Part shown: positions 1-7,563 of the stretch, piece after piece
Layout: every line of letters begins with the position of its first letter
How positions within the stretch are numbered: the first letter of the stretch is position 1
From: CAZXWK01 sp964644675
GTDB lineage: Bacteria; Actinomycetota; Coriobacteriia; Anaerosomatales; JAAXUF01
Direction: 5' to 3'
Assembly: GCA_964644675.1 (NCBI GenBank)
Contig: CAZXWK010000042.1
Span: 1 to 16,305 of the forward strand
Length of the DNA stretch: 16,305 nt
Notes under the pieces: generated by a model
Databases searched by the model: none
Told to the model about the DNA's origin: nothing
The model's input: the letters and a program-made list of their open reading frames with translations, nothing else
Program-made: the position numbers and the translations under genes

Positions 1-1
1 C

Positions 2-2887
2 CTACTTCACCTTCACGGTCTTGCGAACGCTCGAGGATGGCGCGTAGGTGAACGGTCCGCTCGTGCCGCCGGAGTAGGTGGCGACGAACCGCCACGAGCC
101 CTTCTTGGGCGGCCTGAACGAGTACGCCCACCTGCCGTTGACGACCGGCACGCTGGCGACGCCGGCGCTCTTCCACTTGCGGCCGACCAGCCGCTGCTTG
201 GTGACGGTGACGGTCCCCGGCGCGTCGCTCGGCCCCACGGCCCCGGACAGGGCGAGCGTCCGCTTGTACTTCACGCTCTTGGGACCCGTGATGCTGGTCG
301 TCGAGCCCTGGTTGGCCGGTATCGACAGGAAGATCATCCGCTTGACGGCCTCGGCGTTGCCGGCGACGTCGACGGACTGGTACTCGAGCGTGTACATCCC
401 GACGGTGCCCGGCACCGACACGACGGAGCCCGAACGCCAGACGCCGTCCGTCTCGAGCAGGCGCCACTGCGTGGTCGCCAGTCCTGAGCCGGTGTCCGAC
501 GCCTCGATACCGAACGAGCCGCCGGCGACGTAGCGCGACTGCTGATTCGGGATGCTCGAGACCGGGAGCGAGTCATCAAGATGCACCGTGACGGACTTGG
601 TGGTCTCGACGTTGCCGAGCCCGTCGTCCGACCAGTACTGCACCGTCGTCGCACCCTGCTGGGTGATGACGATCGGGCTGCCGGCCGAGTACAGGGTCTC
701 GGCCCCGCCGTTGATGCGGTAGCGCGTCGAGATCACGCTGGTGGGCGTGTCGGTTGCCGAGAGGCTCACCGTCGCCGAGCCGGCGTGCACCCAGCCGCTC
801 ACGGCCGTGCTCGGCGAGACGACCGCCGTGGTCACCGGCGGCACCGCGTCAGGCACGACCTGGAAGCTCGCGGATCGCGTGTCCTCACGGTTGCCCAGTG
901 CGTCGGTCGAGTAGTACTGCAGCGTGTAGGTTCCGAGCGCCGAGGGCACCACCGCCGACGCCCCCGTCGTGAACGCGCCGCTCGTGCCGATCCGCCACGA
1001 GGTCGAGCCCACGCCGGACATGATGTCGCTTGCGACCAGCGCGATCGTGCTGCCCCCGCCGGCCGCGTAGCGCGCCTGCAACGCCGGCGCGGTCGTGATC
1101 GGCGCGGTGCGGTCGATCCGCACGAGCGAGGTCTTGGGCGTCTCGGTGTTCCCCGACAGGTCCGCCGAGAAGTACGTGAGCGTGGTTGTGCCTTCCTTGC
1201 TCACGACGATGGGAGTGCCTGCCGAGAAGACCTGCTCGGCCCCGCCGTCGATCTGGTAGTGCGTCCAGCTCACGGTCGCGGTGCTCGACAGCGAGACGCT
1301 CACGTTCGAGGTCGTCCACGCCGAGAACGCGTTGGCCGGCGTCGGCGTCGCGGTCGTGACGACGTTGACCCTCGGCACGGTGCCGGTCACGGCGTAGCGG
1401 CCCAGGCTTCCATAGCTCGAGTAGCCGTCCACGGCCTTGGGGTCGCCCTTCCCGGTGCCGCGCACGTAGAGGTAGTAGGTGCCGCCCGAGAGTGTCGTGT
1501 TGATCTGCGCGTCGAGAGCGTCCACGGGATTCGACGAGGCGACCAGCGTGCCGCTCGACGTCCGAAGCTCGGCGTAGACGTCGAGGTTGGGGCCGACTGC
1601 AACCGGATCGACGCTGATGCTCGCCGGGCCCGAGGCTGCCGAGAACGTGAAGACGTCCACGTCAGCCGAGCTGCCCACCGTGCCGGACGTGGAGACGCTC
1701 GGTGTGATGAGCGGGCGCGCGGTCGCGGTGGTGTTCCCCGCATCGTCGGCGCGGGAGGGGATGTAGGACGCGATGCGGGCGAGGTCGTCTTCAGTGTTGT
1801 TGGCGCCCGTGTACTCGCCCTTGCTCCACTGCGTAAGGTTCTGGTAGTAGCCGACGCCCATGATGGGCGCCCAGCCGGTCTGCCCCGAGCCGCCGCCCCC
1901 GTAGTACTCGTGCGTGGCGTCTCCGTCGTGGGCCAGACCCAGGTTGTGTCCCGCCTCGTGCGACGCTGCCTCGGCGATGTCCTTGGGGTCGTCAGGCCCC
2001 AGGTTCTCGGGGAAGACGAGTGCGGGCTTGTAGTAGTCGCCCGTCTGCGCGAAGACGCCGACGTAGGCGATGCCGCCCGGATTGCCGAAGTAGCTGCCGA
2101 TCTCGCTGACCAGGACACGAGTCCCGTAGACCGAGTCGCTGCTGCTGCTGCGGGTCAGCACCGCCTCGCTCGTGAGTTCGGTGGTCACGTCGACGTCGAA
2201 CACGGAGTAGTCCTCGGCGACCCGCCTCCAGATGTCCTGGATCGCGGTCCGCTCGGCGTCGTTGAAGGTGGCCGCGTCACCGTCGAGCGACCACGCCGGC
2301 GCGATGATGTCCTTCCCGCCGTTCTTCGACGCGGTCCACGAGATGCCCGAGAGGGTCATGCCGTCAAAGTCCAGGTAGATCGTCTTGGACGCGCCGGGGT
2401 TGCTGTGCAGCTTGAAGGTGTCGGCGAGCGGGTACGGTGCCGCGGAGAGAGCTGCCGCCTCGGCGGCCGAGCCGGCCTGTTCCTGCTGACCAGTCGCAGC
2501 AGCGGCCGTGGCACTGTCCGGCTCGACGTAGTAGAGGCGGCCGTTCGGGTCCACCCAGAGCAGGTCATCCTGCGCCAGGGTCGTCGCAAGCTGCTCGGCG
2601 GTCCAGCCGGAGAGCGCCGCGACCTCGCCGACGGAATCGCCGAGCGCGGCGACTGCCGCGGAGCCGTTCATCGCTTTGGGCAGGTACCGCGTCGTCGGCG
2701 CAGTCGCCTCCGCTGCCTGGGCGAGACGCCCGGAAGACGCCCGCGCGTCACCCTCAGAGAACAGTGCGGTGGACGCGCCACCGACGACGGCCACGACGAG
2801 CGCGGCCGTGGCGACGGCGGCGAGCAGGCGCGCGGTTGAAGACCTCAAGGTCACTCCAGTCCGATGGAAAGCCGACACCGAGAGCAT
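2..2887 (-). CDS. Secreted metzincin-type zinc metalloprotease with PPC and Ig-like repeats
   Basis: 961 aa, complete. A signal peptide (hydrophobic core about residues 21-37) predicts secretion. The zinc site is HEAGHNLGLAHD at 310-321 (ligands H310, H314, H320; catalytic E311), followed by a likely Met-turn at IMG (342-344); this is the metzincin pattern of secreted bacterial proteases, whose substrates are unknown here. A pre-peptidase C-terminal (PPC) domain spans about 395-503. Next come four Ig/OmpL47-like beta domains (about 513-858), then a basic C-terminal beta domain (about 862-961, ending KTVKVK). The ATG at 2887 has no clear SD. A TTG at 2848 has GGAG five bases upstream and gives a compact signal peptide (MRSSTARLLAAV), so the true start may be 2848. 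No LPXTG anchor or catalytic-residue loss is seen. It lies downstream of the PASTA gene on the same strand with a 143-base gap. Confidence 0.9.
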   Translation of the reverse strand: MLSVSAFHRTGVTLRSSTARLLAAVATAALVVAVVGGASTALFSEGDARASSGRLAQAAEATAPTTRYLPKAMNGSAAVAALGDSVGEVAALSGWTAEQLATTLAQDDLLWVDPNGRLYYVEPDSATAAAATGQQEQAGSAAEAAALSAAPYPLADTFKLHSNPGASKTIYLDFDGMTLSGISWTASKNGGKDIIAPAWSLDGDAATFNDAERTAIQDIWRRVAEDYSVFDVDVTTELTSEAVLTRSSSSDSVYGTRVLVSEIGSYFGNPGGIAYVGVFAQTGDYYKPALVFPENLGPDDPKDIAEAASHEAGHNLGLAHDGDATHEYYGGGGSGQTGWAPIMGVGYYQNLTQWSKGEYTGANNTEDDLARIASYIPSRADDAGNTTATARPLITPSVSTSGTVGSSADVDVFTFSAASGPASISVDPVAVGPNLDVYAELRTSSGTLVASSNPVDALDAQINTTLSGGTYYLYVRGTGKGDPKAVDGYSSYGSLGRYAVTGTVPRVNVVTTATPTPANAFSAWTTSNVSVSLSSTATVSWTHYQIDGGAEQVFSAGTPIVVSKEGTTTLTYFSADLSGNTETPKTSLVRIDRTAPITTAPALQARYAAGGGSTIALVASDIMSGVGSTSWRIGTSGAFTTGASAVVPSALGTYTLQYYSTDALGNREDTRSASFQVVPDAVPPVTTAVVSPSTAVSGWVHAGSATVSLSATDTPTSVISTRYRINGGAETLYSAGSPIVITQQGATTVQYWSDDGLGNVETTKSVTVHLDDSLPVSSIPNQQSRYVAGGSFGIEASDTGSGLATTQWRLLETDGVWRSGSVVSVPGTVGMYTLEYQSVDVAGNAEAVKRMIFLSIPANQGSTTSITGPKSVKYKRTLALSGAVGPSDAPGTVTVTKQRLVGRKWKSAGVASVPVVNGRWAYSFRPPKKGSWRFVATYSGGTSGPFTYAPSSSVRKTVKVK
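314..841 (-). repeat. Ig-like A+B repeat unit 2 of the metalloprotease
   Basis: Residues about 683-858. The A' domain contains GGAETLYSAGSPIV, which matches GGAEQVFSAGTPIV of unit 1. The B' domain starts QSRYVAGG and contains VGMYTLEYQSVDVAGN, matching the B domain of unit 1. The A domains resemble each other more than either resembles its neighbour. Confidence 0.7.
848..1351 (-). repeat. Ig-like A+B repeat unit 1 of the metalloprotease
   Basis: Residues about 513-680 of the protease form an A domain (contains GGAEQVFSAGTPIV and ends in LSGN-TET) followed by a B domain (starts QARYAAGG and contains LGTYTLQYYSTDALGN). The same pair recurs in unit 2, so this looks like an internal duplication of a two-domain block. 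Confidence 0.7.
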
Positions 2888-3016
2888 CGGCGCAGCTCGC
2901 GACGGCCTTTAGGCACACTCGACGAGCGGTGACGGGACTCACAGCGCGCTTGCCGGCGGTCGCTCACCCGATGGCAACGCCCGTGCCAGAGCGCAGGCCC
3001 GCCCGCACGCCGCGGC

Positions 3017-3032
3017 AGCCGGTCCTCCGGCT
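3017..3032 (-). terminator. Short GC hairpin at the end of the PASTA gene (weak terminator candidate)
   Basis: AGCCGG and CCGGCT form a perfect 6-bp stem around a 4-base loop, overlapping the TAG stop of the PASTA gene. No U-tract follows, so intrinsic termination is doubtful and chance is likely in such GC-rich DNA. Confidence 0.2.
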
Positions 3033-3843
3033 AGGGCTCCTCGAACAGCAGCAGCACCGTCGTCCCCGGGTCCACGACCGTCCCTGGCCCGGGCAGCTGG
3101 CCGGTGAGCACGTTGCTCTGTGGGTCGGAGATGTTGACGACCACGCCCTGCGCGCCAAGGCCCGCGGCCGCGAGCGCCGCGAGCGCGGCATCAGGCGACA
3201 TCCCCGAGAGGTTCGGAACCTTTACGGCGCCTTCCGGCGCGCTCCCTCCCGAGACGGCGAACGGCACCGGGCGCCCCAAGACCCACATCGACTCCGCGTT
3301 GGGCAGCTGCTGGACCACGGTCCCGACCGGCGCGTCGACGCCATAGACCGTGACCGCGACGGGCTGGAAGAGCGTCGCCGAGAGGACCTTCGCCGCCTCG
3401 CTGTCGGACTTCCCGACCACGTTGGGAACGGGCGTGGGGACCGGCACGACCGCGACCGTCACGTCCACCGACGAGTGGCGCGGCGCGCGCTGGCCTGCCG
3501 CCGGGGACTGTGCGAAGACGAGCCCGCCGCCGACGGTCGAGGTCGCGATCTGACCCGTCTCGCCCAGCTTGAGCCCGACCGCCTGCAGCAGCGCCGTCGT
3601 CTCGTTCTCATCCTTGGTGCGCAAGTCCGGTACGACCGTGGGACGGAAGTAGTAGAGGGCGCCGGCGAGCGCGAGCACCAAGACGACCGCGACCACGAGA
3701 AGCACCCGTATCCAGCGGTCGCGGGCCGAACGCCGGGCCGTCGCCTCGGAAGCCGGCGCGTGATTCGGAGACGAACCGTCGGGCACGGGTGCGCCGCTTC
3801 CGGAAGAGGTGCCGCCTTCGCCGGGCAGATCGGGTGCGGACAT
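3031..3843 (-). CDS. Single-pass membrane protein with three PASTA domains
   Basis: 270 aa. A cytoplasmic Ser/Pro/Gly-rich tail (1-44) ending in basic residues (RRSARDRW) precedes one membrane helix (about 46-65). Three extracellular PASTA domains follow: about 68-133, 135-199 and 206-268, each opening with a P-(D/N)-(L/V) core (VPDL, VPNVVGKS, VPNLSGMS). PASTA domains bind muropeptides or peptidoglycan in Ser/Thr kinases and penicillin-binding proteins; here no kinase or transpeptidase is attached, so a cell-wall sensing or binding role is inferred. The ATG at 3843 has AAAGGTG just upstream. A longer in-frame reading to 4137 exists, but it would overlap the divergent DUF2207 gene and lacks support. 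Expression is probably from the candidate promoter at 3892-3921. Confidence 0.9.
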   Translation of the reverse strand: MSAPDLPGEGGTSSGSGAPVPDGSSPNHAPASEATARRSARDRWIRVLLVVAVVLVLALAGALYYFRPTVVPDLRTKDENETTALLQAVGLKLGETGQIATSTVGGGLVFAQSPAAGQRAPRHSSVDVTVAVVPVPTPVPNVVGKSDSEAAKVLSATLFQPVAVTVYGVDAPVGTVVQQLPNAESMWVLGRPVPFAVSGGSAPEGAVKVPNLSGMSPDAALAALAAAGLGAQGVVVNISDPQSNVLTGQLPGPGTVVDPGTTVLLLFEEP

Positions 3844-3891
3844 GGGGGCACCTTTCGGTCGCGCGCGGGGATACACAACAGCACACACGCT

Positions 3892-3921
3892 ACGATACCC
3901 GCGGAGCACCGTTCGTGTCAG
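3892..3921 (-). promoter_or_regulatory. Candidate sigma70-type promoter of the PASTA gene
   Basis: On the minus strand, CTGACA (3916-3921) and TATCGT (3892-3897) are 18 bases apart. They would start transcription about 40 bases upstream of the PASTA ATG. The spot lies in the 148-base divergent gap shared with the DUF2207 gene. Assigned by eye only. Confidence 0.4.
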
Positions 3922-3991
3922 ACGCGGCGCCCGGAAGCGCCGCCGGCGGCGAGGCGAACCTGCGAACGCCGCTTGGCCGAGAGGACCCGCC

Positions 3992-6172
3992 ATGCACCGC
4001 GCACGCAGGACCCGCTCCGCGACACGCGCAGCCGCCGGCCGAACCTCCCTCATCCCCGTCTTCCTCCCGGGAACCGCCCTCCTCGTGGCGCTCGCCTTCC
4101 TCGCCGCCGCGGCCGTCCCCGCGCCGGCGCGCGCCAAGAGCTACTCGATGGGTCCGGTCGCCATCGACGCGCAGGTCTCGCAGGACGGCTCGCTGACGGT
4201 CGTCGAGGACCGCCGCTTCGACTTCAACGGCGACTACACGTTCGTCTACTGGGACCTGAGCAAGAAGGGCTCCGCGGGCATCACCGTCGACGGCGTTGCC
4301 GAGATGAGCGGCGACACCGCGAAGCCCTACTCGGTCGCCACCGACCCGGCCGCGCGCGCGAGCCGCCCGCCCGGCACCTACCAGGTCACCGACACCGGCG
4401 ACTCGGTCGAGGTCTACGCGTTCTTCCGCAAGTCGAACGAACCCGCGACCTTCCGCCTGACCTACCGGGTCGCCGGCGCCGCGAAGCGCTACCGCGACAC
4501 CGGCGAGCTCTACTGGCAGTTCGTCGGGGACGCCTGGGGTGTCTCGGCGAAGAAGGTGAGCGTCCACATCGCCCCGCCGGCGCCGCTCACCAAGTCGCAG
4601 GTCCGCGCGTGGGCGCACGGCCCGCTCACCGGCACCGTCGCCATCGCCGAGGACGGCGCGGTCGACCTCTTCGTGCCCAAGCTCCCCGCCGAGACGTTCG
4701 TCGAGGCGCGCGTGCTCTACCCGGTCGATGCGCTCGCCGCGGCACCCCTGGTAGACGAGCCTCGCGAGGCGACCGTGCTTTCCGAGGAGGGAAAGCTGGC
4801 CGACGAGGCCAACGCCGAGCGGCGCAAGGCGAGGCTGCTCTACGGCGGGCTCACCTACGGTGTCTGGCTCCTCTCGGCACTGGGGCTCGCGGTCGCGCTC
4901 TACGCGTTCCTGCGCCACGGGCGCGATCCCAAGCCGACCTTCGATGCGCAGTACCTCCGAGAGGACCCGCGCCCCGAGCTGCCGCCCGCGGTGGTCTCAG
5001 CCGTCTGGAACATGGGACCGGTCAGCAACGCCGCGCTGACCGCGACGCTCATGGCGATGACCGACGAGGGCATCATCTCGGTCCGCCCCATCACCGAGAA
5101 GAAGGCGAGCTGGACCGGGTTCGTGGAAGAGCCGTCGCTCGAGCTCGAGCTGCTGCCCGAGTCCGCCGCACCGCGAGCCACGACTCGGGCCGCAGAGGCC
5201 GGGGCCGAGCGGATGGCGGCGCTCGAGACCGAGATCGCCGCCGACGAGGCGGCAGAGGCGGCCGCCGCGGCTGCCGCCGGCGAGGAAGCCGAGCCCGCCG
5301 ATCCGCTCGCCGCGGAGGAGGCCGAGCTCGCGGCCGCCGGCGAGACCGCGGAGCCGCCGTCGGGCGCGCTCACCAAGGCCGAGCGCAAGGCCGCGATCGC
5401 CGCCGCGCGCGCACGCGCCGAGGGCCTGCCTGACCTCGAGGCGCGCCTCGTGCGCCTCATCTTCACGCACGCGTCGAAGGACGGCCGCACCGCCACCCTC
5501 GGCCAGATCGAGGCCTATGCGACGGAGCACCCGACCGGGTTCTCGGACACGGTCGAGAAGTGGAAGGATGCCGCGAGCAAGCGCGCCGAGAAGCTCGGGT
5601 TGATCGGCGAGTACCACTTGGGGTGGACGATCCTGCTATGGGCGATCGCGATCCTCATCGACGTCGCGGCGGTGTTCTCGGCGGCGTGGCTGTGGTCGTT
5701 GTGGCCGCTGGTTGTGGCCGTGCCGACGTCGGGCGTCATCGTGGTGCTCGCGTACTTCCTGACACAGCGCACTCAGGCGGGCGCCGACCTGCGCGCGCAG
5801 TACGCGGCGATCGAGCGGTTCCTGCGCGACTTCTCGCGCCTGGAGGAGGCGCCGCCCGCCTCGGTGGCGATCTGGAACCGCTTCCTGGTGCTCGCCGTCG
5901 TGTTCGGCATCGCCGAGCAGGTCATCGAGCAGCTCAAGGTCGTGGTCCCCGAGGTCGTCGCCGACTCCGCGTTCGCGCGCACCTACACGTGGACGAACGC
6001 GGCGGAGTCCGGCACCTCTCCCATCTCCGCCTTCAACAGCGGCTTCGCCTCGGCGGCACAGATCGCGTCGAGCGCCGCCTCGTCCGCCTCGGGAGGGGGC
6101 GGCGGGTTCTCCGGCGGCGGGGGCGGCGGAGGCGGAGGCGGTGGTGGGGGCGGCGGAGGCGGCGCGGGATAG
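3992..6172 (+). CDS. DUF2207-family membrane protein with glycine-rich tail
   Basis: 726 aa. A signal or anchor helix (about 25-47, ending APARA) is followed by the extracellular DUF2207 beta region (about 50-250; DGSLTVVEDRRFDFNGDYTFVYWDL), a membrane helix (286-307), a cytoplasmic part (308-540) with the family's winged-helix-like segment (PPAVVSAVWNMGPVSNAALTATL), two closely spaced helices (545-563, 568-590) and a tail. The end is a Gly run (701-726) with FSGGGG, typical of this family. The family's function is unknown; envelope localisation is sure. An Ala/Glu-rich low-complexity stretch at 389-478 interrupts the cytoplasmic part. The ATG at 3992 has GAGGA six bases upstream; upstream in-frame codons are read into the PASTA promoter region and look non-coding. 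A 57-base gap to the plsY-like gene suggests one transcript. Confidence 0.9.
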   Translation: MHRARRTRSATRAAAGRTSLIPVFLPGTALLVALAFLAAAAVPAPARAKSYSMGPVAIDAQVSQDGSLTVVEDRRFDFNGDYTFVYWDLSKKGSAGITVDGVAEMSGDTAKPYSVATDPAARASRPPGTYQVTDTGDSVEVYAFFRKSNEPATFRLTYRVAGAAKRYRDTGELYWQFVGDAWGVSAKKVSVHIAPPAPLTKSQVRAWAHGPLTGTVAIAEDGAVDLFVPKLPAETFVEARVLYPVDALAAAPLVDEPREATVLSEEGKLADEANAERRKARLLYGGLTYGVWLLSALGLAVALYAFLRHGRDPKPTFDAQYLREDPRPELPPAVVSAVWNMGPVSNAALTATLMAMTDEGIISVRPITEKKASWTGFVEEPSLELELLPESAAPRATTRAAEAGAERMAALETEIAADEAAEAAAAAAAGEEAEPADPLAAEEAELAAAGETAEPPSGALTKAERKAAIAAARARAEGLPDLEARLVRLIFTHASKDGRTATLGQIEAYATEHPTGFSDTVEKWKDAASKRAEKLGLIGEYHLGWTILLWAIAILIDVAAVFSAAWLWSLWPLVVAVPTSGVIVVLAYFLTQRTQAGADLRAQYAAIERFLRDFSRLEEAPPASVAIWNRFLVLAVVFGIAEQVIEQLKVVVPEVVADSAFARTYTWTNAAESGTSPISAFNSGFASAAQIASSAASSASGGGGGFSGGGGGGGGGGGGGGGGGAG
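5156..5425 (+). repeat. Ala/Glu-rich low-complexity insert in the DUF2207 protein
   Basis: Residues about 389-478 are dominated by Ala and Glu (EAAEAAAAAAAGEEAE and similar). Likely an acidic, helical or disordered linker between two parts of the cytoplasmic domain. Confidence 0.7.
6092..6169 (+). repeat. Poly-glycine codon tract (GGN repeats)
   Basis: Residues 701-726 are almost all Gly, encoded by mixed GGC/GGA/GGT/GGG codons with one Phe-Ser break. The mixed codons suggest selection on protein sequence rather than a simple slippage repeat. It ends directly at the stop codon. Confidence 0.85.
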
Positions 6173-6229
6173 CCGGCGACCGGTCGTGCCTCCGAGGCGG
6201 GAACATACCCCGCAGGAGGCGATTCCGCG

Positions 6230-6874
6230 ATGCGCGAGGCCCTCGCACTCGTGATCGGGTACCTGCTCGGCTCGGTGCTCCCAGCCGACCTCTTCGCGCG
6301 CGCCCGCGGCGTCGACATCCGAGCGGTAGGGACGCGCAACCCCGGAGCCACCAACGCGCTGCAGCAGCTCGGCGTCGTGCCGGGGCTGCTCACCGCCGCC
6401 TACGACCTGTCGGTCGGAGTGCTCGCGATGTACGTCGCGGCGCGATTGGGGCTCCCGGCCGTGTGGCAGTACCTCGCGGGCGTCTCGGCGATCCTGGGTC
6501 ACGTGTTCCCGGTCTTCTTCCGCTTCCGCGGCGGGCAGGGCATGGCGGCCACGACCGGGCTGCTGCTCTACCAGATGGGCGTCGGGCTGGCGCAGGGGTG
6601 GCTCACCCCCGCGGTCCTCGCCGCACTCGCGACGGTGGGGCTCGTCGTCTTCGGCCTCACGCGCAGCGCGACGATGGTGGGCGTGGTGTGCGCGCCGCTG
6701 CTCGTCGCCGGGCTCGCGCTCTCGCGGCCCGACCCGCTCTACCTCGCGTTCGTCACGGGGCTCGCGGGGTGGATCTGGCTCGTGCAGGTGGACCTCATGC
6801 GCCGGCAGCACCTCTTCCGGCTCGCCGAGCCGGCCCGCTCGGAGGCACGAAGGTTGCTCCACCGGAACCCGTGA
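6230..6874 (+). CDS. PlsY-family acyltransferase-like membrane protein with substituted G3P site
   Basis: 214 aa, usual PlsY length, multi-pass. PlsY makes lysophosphatidate from acyl-phosphate and glycerol-3-phosphate at the inner membrane. All three family motifs can be placed: YLLGS at 11-15 and TRNPGATNALQ at 35-45 (family SGNxGATNxxR), GHVFPVFFRFRGGQG at 90-104 (family GGKG), and RRQHLFRL at 191-198 (family HRENIxRL). The Ser, Arg, Lys, His and Asn known to matter for G3P binding or catalysis are thus T35, Q45, Q103, R191 and H194. It is a clear PlsY homologue, but whether it uses G3P is doubtful, so no gene symbol is given. The ATG has AGGAGG ten bases upstream. Its stop overlaps the GTG start of the MBL-fold gene by four bases. 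Confidence 0.85.
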   Translation: MREALALVIGYLLGSVLPADLFARARGVDIRAVGTRNPGATNALQQLGVVPGLLTAAYDLSVGVLAMYVAARLGLPAVWQYLAGVSAILGHVFPVFFRFRGGQGMAATTGLLLYQMGVGLAQGWLTPAVLAALATVGLVVFGLTRSATMVGVVCAPLLVAGLALSRPDPLYLAFVTGLAGWIWLVQVDLMRRQHLFRLAEPARSEARRLLHRNP

Positions 6875-7554
6875 AGATCCACCGCATCCAGGGCATCGCC
6901 TTCTCGAGCTATCTGATCGAGACGCCTCACGCGCTCTACCTCGTCGATTCCGGCTTCCGCTGGTTCGAGCGGCTCGTCACCTCGAAGGTGCGCTCGATCG
7001 GCCGCGACCTGTCGGAGTTGTCGCTCGCCGTCCTCACCCACCCCCACATCGACCACGTGGGCTCGATCCCAGCGCTCCTCGACCGCACCGACTTCGACGT
7101 GCTCGCGCACCCCGACTCCGCCGCCGAGCTCGCCGAGGGCGGGCGCGTCTACTCGCCTCCCACCAAGTCGTGGACCCGAGCGGTGCAGTGGCTCGCGACC
7201 AACGCGCTGCCGCTGCTCCGGCTCCCCGGCATCACGCCGACGGTGCTGCCGGCCGACGGGGAGCGACTCGACGCGTTCGGCCTGCCCGGCACGCTGTTCC
7301 ACACGCCGGGCCACTCCGAGTGGTGCGTCTCGCTTCTGCTCGACGACGGTACCGCCTTCGCGGGCGACCTGATCATCGGTCCGGGACACATGACGACGCG
7401 CGTCTCCCCGCCGGCCATGGCGGCCGACCCGGCGCGTGCGCTCGCGAGCACGCAGCGGCTTCTCGCGGCCGGCGCCGAGCGCTTCATGCCCGCGCACGGC
7501 CGCGCGTTCGACGCGCACGAAGTGCGGGCGATGCTCGCGCGCCTCGAAGCGTGA
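6871..7554 (+). CDS. MBL-fold metallo-hydrolase
   Basis: 227 aa, cytoplasmic, no signal peptide. The metallo-beta-lactamase fold is clear: THPHIDH at 56-62 (ligands H57, H59, D61, H62), TPGHSE with H148, AGDLI with D166, and PAHG with H209. All ligands of a two-metal site are present, as in glyoxalase II and lactonase-like hydrolases. The substrate cannot be read from the sequence. The GTG start at 6871 lies within the GTGA that ends the PlsY-like gene, so the two are probably translationally coupled; the longer upstream reading frame is antisense or out of frame to real genes. Coupling suggests a joint task with the PlsY-like protein, perhaps on an acyl or phospho-ester; this is inference. 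Confidence 0.9.
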   Translation: MKIHRIQGIAFSSYLIETPHALYLVDSGFRWFERLVTSKVRSIGRDLSELSLAVLTHPHIDHVGSIPALLDRTDFDVLAHPDSAAELAEGGRVYSPPTKSWTRAVQWLATNALPLLRLPGITPTVLPADGERLDAFGLPGTLFHTPGHSEWCVSLLLDDGTAFAGDLIIGPGHMTTRVSPPAMAADPARALASTQRLLAAGAERFMPAHGRAFDAHEVRAMLARLEA

Positions 7555-7563
7555 CCCGAGCCG

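Noticed and set aside
581..2839. 752-aa open frame on the plus strand opposite the metalloprotease
   Set aside because: Arg-rich, low-complexity translation with no domain; an antisense shadow of a gene with clear zinc-protease motifs.
3844..4137. N-terminal extension of the PASTA protein
   Set aside because: Would cover the divergent promoter region and overlap the start of the DUF2207 gene; the ATG at 3843 has a good SD.
2437..5433. 998-aa open frame on the plus strand
   Set aside because: Spans the antisense of two minus-strand genes and an alternate frame of the DUF2207 gene; its translation is Arg/Ala-rich with no recognisable motif. Long open frames are expected in such GC-rich DNA.
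6092..6169. GGN tract as a microsatellite or phase-variation repeat
   Set aside because: Codons are mixed and the glycine tail is a normal trait of DUF2207 proteins.
5560..6870. Possible 437-residue N-terminal extension of the MBL hydrolase
   Set aside because: It runs out of frame through the DUF2207 and PlsY-like genes; the MBL fold starts right after GTG 6871.
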